A DNA stretch of 64,000 nt from the NCBI GenBank assembly GCA_052161625.1, contig CP197412.1, one strand, 5' to 3'. This document shows positions 58,714-64,000 of the stretch, one piece after another. Position 1 is the stretch's first letter; every line of letters starts with the position of its first letter. The translations under genes and the position numbers were made by a program. This DNA is from JBKCUI01 sp052161625. Its GTDB lineage: Bacteria; Planctomycetota; Planctomycetia; Pirellulales; Pirellulaceae. The notes below the pieces were generated by a model that saw only the letters and a list, made by a program, of their open reading frames with translations, was not told where the DNA came from and did not search any database.

Positions 58714-59898
58714 ATGAAAATCCATGAATATCAGGCCAAAGAACTATTTCGAAAGGCCCAGGTTCCTGTCTTGGCCGGATTCGTGGCCAAAACCCCTGAG
58801 GATGCGAAAGCGGCCTTCGATAAACTCGGCGGCCCAATAGCCGTGGTCAAGGCTCAAGTCCACGCGGGTGGTCGCGGCAAAGGAACCGTTATCGAAGTTC
58901 CTTCGCAAAGGGGTGTGCAGTTGGTGAAGTCTGCTGACGAGGCTGCGACCGTCGCGAAGAACTTGATAGGAAACCGTCTTGTCACGGTCCAGACCGGCGA
59001 GGCTGGAGCGGTGGTCAATCAAGTCTTCGTGGAGCAAGGTTGCAAAATCGCCCGTGAATTGTACTTGGCCGCCGTCATCGATCGCGCTGAGAAGAAACCT
59101 CTCTTGATGGTTAGCAGCGAAGGGGGCGTTGAAATTGAAAAGGTCGCTGAGGAATCTCCCGAAAAGATTCTGCGCGAGTATTTCGATCCCGCTTACGGGC
59201 TGGAGAGTTTCCAAGTTCGCAAGCTTTGCAAGAAGCTGAATATTTCCGGTGAAGCTGCCAAGAGTGCCGAGTTCTTCATGAAGAAACTCTGCCGGCTCTT
59301 CATCGACCTTGATTGCTCCATGGCGGAGATCAATCCTCTCGTGATTACCGAAGATAACAAGATGATCGCCCTCGACGCGAAGATCACCTTCGATGACAAC
59401 GCTCTCTTTCGCCATCCCGATCTCAAAGAGCTTCGGGATCTAGCAGAAGAAGAACCCGCAGAAATCCGAGCCGCAAACACAGGCCTGAGCTACGTCAAAT
59501 TGGATGGCAATATCGGTTGCCTCGTGAACGGAGCCGGTTTGGCCATGGCGACGATGGACATTATCAAACACCATGGCGGTGCACCCGCTAACTTCTTGGA
59601 CGTAGGGGGTGGTGCCAATACCCAGCAAGTCACCGAGGCCTTCCGAATCATTCTTTCGGATCCAAACGTGAAAGCGATCCTCGTGAATATCTTCGGTGGA
59701 ATTGCCCGCTGCACGACGATTGCTCAAGCGGTCATCGAAGCCTCCAAGGAAGTTGGATTCAACGTTCCACTCGTGGTTCGATTGGAAGGCACTGAAGTGG
59801 AAGAGGGCAAGAAGATGCTGCGTGAAAGCGGTCTCGCCATTATCTCCGCAGATGATTTGACCGACGCAGCGAAGAAAGTCGTTGCATCGATCGCCTAA
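58714..59898 (+). CDS. sucC: Succinate-CoA ligase (ADP-forming) subunit beta
   Basis: A 394-residue ATP-grasp subunit of succinyl-CoA synthetase in the TCA cycle. ATG 58714 starts MKIHEYQAKELFRKAQVPVL, the classic start of this family. Other signatures are KAQVHAGGRGKGTVI, LFIDLDCSMAEINPLVIT (metal/ATP-binding), DGNIGCLVNGAGLAMATMDI, GGAPANFLDVGGGA and ILVNIFGGIARC. It is followed by sucD 42 bp downstream. Length agrees with the usual 385-400. Confidence 0.96.
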   Translation: MKIHEYQAKELFRKAQVPVLAGFVAKTPEDAKAAFDKLGGPIAVVKAQVHAGGRGKGTVIEVPSQRGVQLVKSADEAATVAKNLIGNRLVTVQTGEAGAVVNQVFVEQGCKIARELYLAAVIDRAEKKPLLMVSSEGGVEIEKVAEESPEKILREYFDPAYGLESFQVRKLCKKLNISGEAAKSAEFFMKKLCRLFIDLDCSMAEINPLVITEDNKMIALDAKITFDDNALFRHPDLKELRDLAEEEPAEIRAANTGLSYVKLDGNIGCLVNGAGLAMATMDIIKHHGGAPANFLDVGGGANTQQVTEAFRIILSDPNVKAILVNIFGGIARCTTIAQAVIEASKEVGFNVPLVVRLEGTEVEEGKKMLRESGLAIISADDLTDAAKKVVASIA

Positions 59899-59940
59899 CG
59901 CATTCCACCGAACTATCTATCCATTCAAAAGCGAATAAAC

Positions 59941-60819
59941 ATGAGCATTCTCGTTAACAGTAAGACCCGGGTCATCTGCCAAGGTATCACCGGTAAAGCA
60001 GGTGCCTTCCATACCAAAGGTTGCAAAGAATACGGCACCAAAATGGTCGGTGGGGTAACACCTGGCAAGTCTGGTGAAACCGTGGAGGGCCTCCCCGTCT
60101 TCGACACCGTCGAAGAAGCGGTTAAACAAACGGGTGCTAACGCATCCATGATCTTCGTCCCCCCAGCCTTTACCGCCGATGCCATCCTCGAAGCGGTGGA
60201 TGCTGGCATCGAAGTCATCTGTGCTATCACCGAAGGTGTCCCTGTCGTCGACATGGTCCACGTCTATGAACGCGTAAAGGCGAGCAAGTCGGTGTTGATC
60301 GGTCCCAACTGCCCAGGCGTGATCACACCGGGCGAGTGCAAGATCGGTATCATGCCAGGTTACATCCACAAAGTGGGTAAGGTTGGAATCATGTCCCGAA
60401 GCGGTACGCTTACCTACGAAGCCGTTTGGCAAACATCGGGTCTGGGACTGGGCCAATCCACCTGCGTCGGACTCGGTGGCGACCCTATCGTTGGAACCTC
60501 CTACATCGACGTCTTCGAACGATATCAAAACGACGATCAAACCGAAGTCATCTTGATGATCGGTGAAATTGGTGGCGATGCCGAAGAAAAGGCCGCCGAG
60601 TACGTGAAGAATCATGTGACCAAGCCTGTCGCCGCTTTCATCGCTGGGCGGACAGCACCTCCAGGAAAGCGAATGGGACACGCCGGCGCGATCATCACCG
60701 GTGGCAAAGGAACTGCCGCCGAGAAAGTCGCTGCCTTGGAAGCGGCTGGCATCGCCGTCGCCGAATCCCCCGCCGACATGGGTGCTGCTGTCTTGCGAGC
60801 TATCGCGAACAAGAAATAA
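59941..60819 (+). CDS. sucD: Succinate-CoA ligase (ADP-forming) subunit alpha
   Basis: A 292-residue CoA-binding subunit, partner of SucC. Start MSILVNSKTRVICQGITGKA includes the CoA-site GITGKAG; GPNCPGVITPGECKIGIMPG and GIMSRSGTLTYEAVWQTSG are diagnostic. The phosphorylated His lies in RMGHAGAIITGGKG, and GGDPIVGTSYIDVFERYQND is also conserved. Length is typical. The E1-like gene follows after 9 bp, which suggests read-through. Confidence 0.96.
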   Translation: MSILVNSKTRVICQGITGKAGAFHTKGCKEYGTKMVGGVTPGKSGETVEGLPVFDTVEEAVKQTGANASMIFVPPAFTADAILEAVDAGIEVICAITEGVPVVDMVHVYERVKASKSVLIGPNCPGVITPGECKIGIMPGYIHKVGKVGIMSRSGTLTYEAVWQTSGLGLGQSTCVGLGGDPIVGTSYIDVFERYQNDDQTEVILMIGEIGGDAEEKAAEYVKNHVTKPVAAFIAGRTAPPGKRMGHAGAIITGGKGTAAEKVAALEAAGIAVAESPADMGAAVLRAIANKK

Positions 60820-60828
60820 GCAACCGGG

Positions 60829-61863
60829 GTGAGCGACCGATACCGCAGGCAAAAATCCTTCTCCCAACTAGGAGAATCGGGCCAACAAAGGTTGGCTGCG
60901 AGCAGGGTGGTGATTTGCGGTGTCGGTGCATTGGGCTCGATGGTCGTCGAACGTCTTTGCCGAGCCGGTGTTGGCTCTTTGACCTTGATCGATCGCGATT
61001 GGGTCGAATGGGACAATCTGCCAAGGCAGACCCTCTACACGGAAGAAGACGCAGGGCTGGCTAACCCAAAAGCAAAAAGTTGCACCGAACATCTTCGCCG
61101 ACTCAATTCCGAAACGGCGATTGATTTTCATGTTACCGATTTGCACTCGGAAAACATCGAGCTATTGATCGGCCATCCCGACTTGATCATCGATGGTACG
61201 GATAACTTTGAAACCCGATACTTGATCAACGACTATGCCTGCAAGCATCAGATACCGTGGATTCACGGCGGGGTCGTCGGTGCCTCCGGGCAGACGCTCA
61301 CGATTCTTCCCGGACGAACCGCGTGCCTGAGATGTCTTTTGCCGGATCCTCCCCCCGCGGAGCAGATGCAAACGTGCGATTCGGCAGGAGTCCTAGGACC
61401 TGCCGTGGGGATCATCGCGAATTGGCAAGCGATGGAAGCGTTGAAGTTGCTTGCATCGGGACCCTCCGCAATCGATGGCGACCTGCGCGTCTTCGATTGC
61501 TGGGAGGGAGAAGCAAAGCGACTTCGCCTCCATCGACTGGAGGCATCCGAAAACAATCCGGGATGCCCGGCATGCGTGCAGCGGCAATTCGAGTTTTTGC
61601 GCGGGGAACGGCAGTCACAGGCCAAGGTGCTTTGTGGTCGCAATACCGTGCAAATTGTCCTGGATCGGAGTGAGCCAATGGCATTGGAGGCGATTGCCAG
61701 TCGCCTTGCAAGCGAATGCCGTGTCACCGCAAATGCATACTTCTTGAAGTTCCAGTTAGAAGGTTTGCAATGGACCCTCTTCCGAGATGGTCGCGCTCTT
61801 CTAACCGGAACGGAAGATGTGGAACTCGCGCGAAAACTCTTCGCTCGCTACATCGGAACTTGA
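60829..61863 (+). CDS. ThiF/MoeB-type E1-like adenylyltransferase
   Basis: A 344-residue enzyme with a GTG start. It activates the C-terminus of a ubiquitin-like sulfur carrier (MoaD or ThiS) by adenylation. Visible are the GVGALGSMVVERLCRAGVGS ATP-site, DRDWVEWDNLPRQTLYTEED, the DNFETRYLINDYAC stretch, HGGVVGASGQTLTILPG, the CLRC and CPAC zinc pairs, and AEQMQTCDSAGVLGPAVGII with the catalytic Cys. The C-terminal 70 residues (TVQIVLDRSEPMALEAIASR) look like a ThiS/MoaD-binding or rudimentary ubiquitin-like extension rather than a rhodanese. No thi or moa genes adjoin; it sits behind sucCD. ThiF, MoeB and HesA cannot be told apart. Confidence 0.88.
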   Translation: MSDRYRRQKSFSQLGESGQQRLAASRVVICGVGALGSMVVERLCRAGVGSLTLIDRDWVEWDNLPRQTLYTEEDAGLANPKAKSCTEHLRRLNSETAIDFHVTDLHSENIELLIGHPDLIIDGTDNFETRYLINDYACKHQIPWIHGGVVGASGQTLTILPGRTACLRCLLPDPPPAEQMQTCDSAGVLGPAVGIIANWQAMEALKLLASGPSAIDGDLRVFDCWEGEAKRLRLHRLEASENNPGCPACVQRQFEFLRGERQSQAKVLCGRNTVQIVLDRSEPMALEAIASRLASECRVTANAYFLKFQLEGLQWTLFRDGRALLTGTEDVELARKLFARYIGT

Positions 61864-61883
61864 TGACCGTTCGAGGTCTCTCC

Positions 61884-62492
61884 TCAGTTCTTGGGACGCA
61901 ATGTTGCGGCGCCTACCACCTCTTCTCCAAGCTTGGTGGTCGCTTTGACTGTCAATGCGATTTCTCCGTTCTGCAGTCGCCCCCGCGCAAATGATTTGGC
62001 TCGTCCAACAAGCGGCGTTTCCATGACAACCAATCCATCACCGTTGCTTGGGGCCGTGCCAGACACGGGGGATTCAACGATCTGTCCATCGGGTAGGCTG
62101 ACCACGAGGCCGCCTTCAAATCGCACTCCATCCCGTTCCGAGATCGAAATCGCCCACTTGGTTTTTGCACTTCCCCTGGCATTCTTCACGGCCACATCAC
62201 CAACCCACGTGACACCTACTCGGAACGGGTCAGATTGATCGCTGGCTGGTTCTTTCGTCCCCTCGCTTCCCTTCGGTGCGTTGCTGGAATTCGCCGCCAT
62301 GGTGACGCTAGCCTGGCCCTTATCAAGCTCCGCAAACAGCAAGTTAACGGATCGCTCAAGCAATTGTACTTTTGCCTCGAGCTGCTCGATCCGATTCTTC
62401 AATTCGCTAACAGATTCTTGGCTGAATCCTTCCCGCGTGGTGCATACAAGAATCACCAATGCACTAGCCATCACTCTTGTCATCAACATCAT
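61884..62492 (-). CDS. Secreted coiled-coil protein of unknown function
   Basis: About 202 residues. An N-terminal hydrophobic stretch (MTRVMASALVILVCTTREGF) suggests export; start chosen at the first ATG (62492) of several. Residues 30-55 form a coiled coil (ELKNRIEQLEAKVQLLERSV). The C-terminal part (FRVGVTWVGDVAVKNARGSA, ISISERDGVRFEGGL) is beta-rich. No function is recognisable. Convergent with the E1-like gene, with a 20-bp gap. Confidence 0.72.
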   Translation of the reverse strand: MMLMTRVMASALVILVCTTREGFSQESVSELKNRIEQLEAKVQLLERSVNLLFAELDKGQASVTMAANSSNAPKGSEGTKEPASDQSDPFRVGVTWVGDVAVKNARGSAKTKWAISISERDGVRFEGGLVVSLPDGQIVESPVSGTAPSNGDGLVVMETPLVGRAKSFARGRLQNGEIALTVKATTKLGEEVVGAATLRPKN

Positions 62493-62542
62493 CAACTCGC
62501 TTCTGAAAATGAGAAATACCAGCCTAGGGAACTTTCACCGAT

Positions 62543-64000
62543 TCAAATCGCAGTTTCTGAGGAGACCTTGAACCATCTCTTCTCAGGTGGCCTGGATAAA
62601 TTCCAATTCATGAAATCTCGAAGACTGCGAAAGTGTTTGCGCTTTGGAGGTACCTCTAACGGAAGGTAGGACCATTCCAAGGTATTTGCATTTGGTGCAT
62701 TCTCCGCATCTGACGACGAATCCGTGTCCACTTCTTCTTGGAATGCGATTTGTTCTAGTCGATTTAACAACGCGGCACGGAGATCGCCAACGCATTCAAT
62801 CTTTGTGAGTTGGTTCGACAAATTGGAGACATCGTCGGCAAAAGCAATTACCTCTACTTGCAAGGAGCCTTGGGAGAGTAGTCGATTGGCTGCTATGGTG
62901 ATGATCGATTGATACTCTTGCTTCGTCATTGTTATGCCGAAGAGTGGTGATTCGATTGCCAGTTTTGCAAAGCCATCTTCGTCCACTCTTTCCATCAGAA
63001 GCGAAAAGTCTTTGATGAAACCATCGCGATCCTTTTGAAACCTAGCGGATCCGATCAACGCAAGCTCTCTAACAAAGGGCATGGGATCGATTGAATCGCT
63101 CGCACTCTTGTCCTGCTTCTTCGTCCAATCCGACACGCGCGCCTCCCAAAATGGCTCCAACTGATCAGCATTCAACGCACCGATTAGCTTCGTCATATCC
63201 TCACTCAAACAGGACATGCTGTTTTGTCTGTGCCGAGAAAGCAGAAGTGATAATTCCTGTTGCTGTGCGTCGCTGAGCCATTTTCTGGCGTCGACCAAGA
63301 ATCGAAACGCGCCTTCCACTAGTTTGGTATTTCGGTTCGAGTCTCCGCTCTGGAGTCCTAACTGCTCCCGCAGTTTCCCAAACGCCTTTTCGATGATTTG
63401 GATTCGAGGCGAATCAGGCCAATCTTGGATCAAAATCGCAAGGGGTTCCCCCATGTTCCAACCCGTAGAAACCGCCATTCCGGATGGCTCCTCTGAGCTC
63501 TCCAAGAACTCCAAAATTCTATCCGCGAGTGATTTCTGATCATCGAAAGAGAGGTCGAGAAGTAAGTTCTTCTCTAAGGAACTACCGAATAGAAGCTGCA
63601 TATTCCAAGTTGACTCCTCCGCAGTACGGTACGACGCTAAGGCGACATTGCGTCGGCTCGCGGGAGTCAATTGCTCAAGCATCTTCAGGGCAAGGGTAAT
63701 TTCGCCGTCGGAGTTGGCGGAACTCTTCACACAATCCACGATGAACAAGAAATAGAATGACTCCAGGTCGACTTCCGTACCGAGCTGCGACAGACTCATC
63801 AAGTGCTCGACTAAGATTTCTGGCTTGTCGAATTCTCCAAACGACAATTGCGCCTCAAGGTCTGCTTGAATAAGCGCTGTTACTTCCTGGATAACCGTTG
63901 GATCGATCTGGTCTGCAAGCTTTACGATCGTAGACCAGCAAGCATTCCTGACATAGTTGACATTCACCTTAGGCAAGTATTCGAGCATCCGTTTGATGGC
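62543..64000 (-). CDS. Helical protein of unknown function (5' truncated)
   Basis: The frame stays open through the right window edge, so the N-terminus is missing. The visible 485 residues are predicted to be mostly helical, with Leu-rich segments that could be HEAT/ARM-like (EALTALI-type helices, e.g. VIQEVTALIQADLEAQL, RIQIIEKAFGKLREQLGLQS, ALNADQLEPFWEARVSDW). No catalytic motif or signal can be seen. A tract near the C-terminus is acidic (VDTDSSSDAENAP), and the last part is basic (KRKHFRSLRDFMNW). The gene lies 50 bp upstream of the secreted coiled-coil gene on the same strand. Confidence 0.65.
   Translation of the reverse strand, partial: AIKRMLEYLPKVNVNYVRNACWSTIVKLADQIDPTVIQEVTALIQADLEAQLSFGEFDKPEILVEHLMSLSQLGTEVDLESFYFLFIVDCVKSSANSDGEITLALKMLEQLTPASRRNVALASYRTAEESTWNMQLLFGSSLEKNLLLDLSFDDQKSLADRILEFLESSEEPSGMAVSTGWNMGEPLAILIQDWPDSPRIQIIEKAFGKLREQLGLQSGDSNRNTKLVEGAFRFLVDARKWLSDAQQQELSLLLSRHRQNSMSCLSEDMTKLIGALNADQLEPFWEARVSDWTKKQDKSASDSIDPMPFVRELALIGSARFQKDRDGFIKDFSLLMERVDEDGFAKLAIESPLFGITMTKQEYQSIITIAANRLLSQGSLQVEVIAFADDVSNLSNQLTKIECVGDLRAALLNRLEQIAFQEEVDTDSSSDAENAPNANTLEWSYLPLEVPPKRKHFRSLRDFMNWNLSRPPEKRWFKVSSETAI

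Noticed and set aside
59917..60867. 316-codon open frame antisense to sucD
   Set aside because: The sense strand encodes a full SucD with all family motifs; the antisense translation has no recognisable pattern.

Overview
The window looks like a chromosomal segment of a planctomycete, most likely of the Pirellula/Rhodopirellula type. Support comes from the gene content: secreted DUF1080 and Gfo/Idh/MocA proteins, SHD1 and PQQ-propeller proteins, small N-terminal zinc ribbons, a bacterial microcompartment shell domain, and formylmethanofuran:H4MPT formyltransferase (an enzyme of C1 transfer known from methanogens, methylotrophs and planctomycetes). Coding density is high, with short overlapping operons on both strands. 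I found no tRNA, rRNA, CRISPR array, transposase, integrase or phage gene.

Layout. 1-6.3 kb: a truncated HerA/DUF87-type ATPase, a 2Fe-2S ferredoxin, GDP-mannose 4,6-dehydratase, a KDPG-type aldolase, and a DUF1080 plus Tat-exported Gfo/Idh pair that may cleave 3-keto-sugars. 6.3-17.3 kb: a tightly packed eight-gene minus-strand operon: ExbB/TolQ, two ExbD/TolR proteins (one with a zinc ribbon), a membrane-anchored PQQ beta-propeller protein, a family-5-like solute-binding protein, a large secreted protein of unknown function, a receiver domain lacking its phospho-acceptor Asp, and a Fur-family regulator. 17.5-21.1 kb: a coiled-coil zinc-ribbon protein, a structured non-coding RNA candidate with a strong terminator, a secreted protein and another beta-propeller. 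21.2-28.3 kb: a three-gene operon with a PilM-PilN fusion, a PilO-like protein and a third bitopic protein, all carrying long glycine-rich tracts. 28.7-31.7 kb: a secreted TPR protein followed by an orphan tandem-BMC shell protein, then a 120-bp-period direct repeat.

31.9-45.7 kb: an APC permease/TPR/DUF1080 operon, an NhaR-like LysR regulator, a ribosome hibernation factor, two short-chain dehydrogenases, HflX, an exported methyltransferase, a Wzm/Wzt-type polysaccharide ABC exporter, a nitrilase-family hydrolase, a YfgM-like TPR protein and a thioredoxin-like ferredoxin. 45.9-55.3 kb: a tyrosine autokinase for exopolysaccharide with a Tyr/Gly-rich tail, a phosphodiesterase-fold protein, a Ycf48-like propeller, alpha-glucan phosphorylase and an SHD1 protein. 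55.3-58.3 kb: IspD, a PII protein without the uridylylated Tyr, a GYF-domain membrane protein and Ftr. 58.7-61.9 kb: sucC-sucD and a ThiF/MoeB-like E1 enzyme. The window ends with a secreted coiled-coil protein and a truncated unknown protein.

Most of the window is ordinary core and envelope metabolism. The parts I consider least explained are the ExbB/ExbD-propeller-binding-protein operon, the glycine-rich PilMN/O operon, the lone tandem-BMC gene and the RNA at about 18.4 kb. All functional calls are from reading the translations; nothing was searched against a database. Residue positions given without 'about' were counted by hand.
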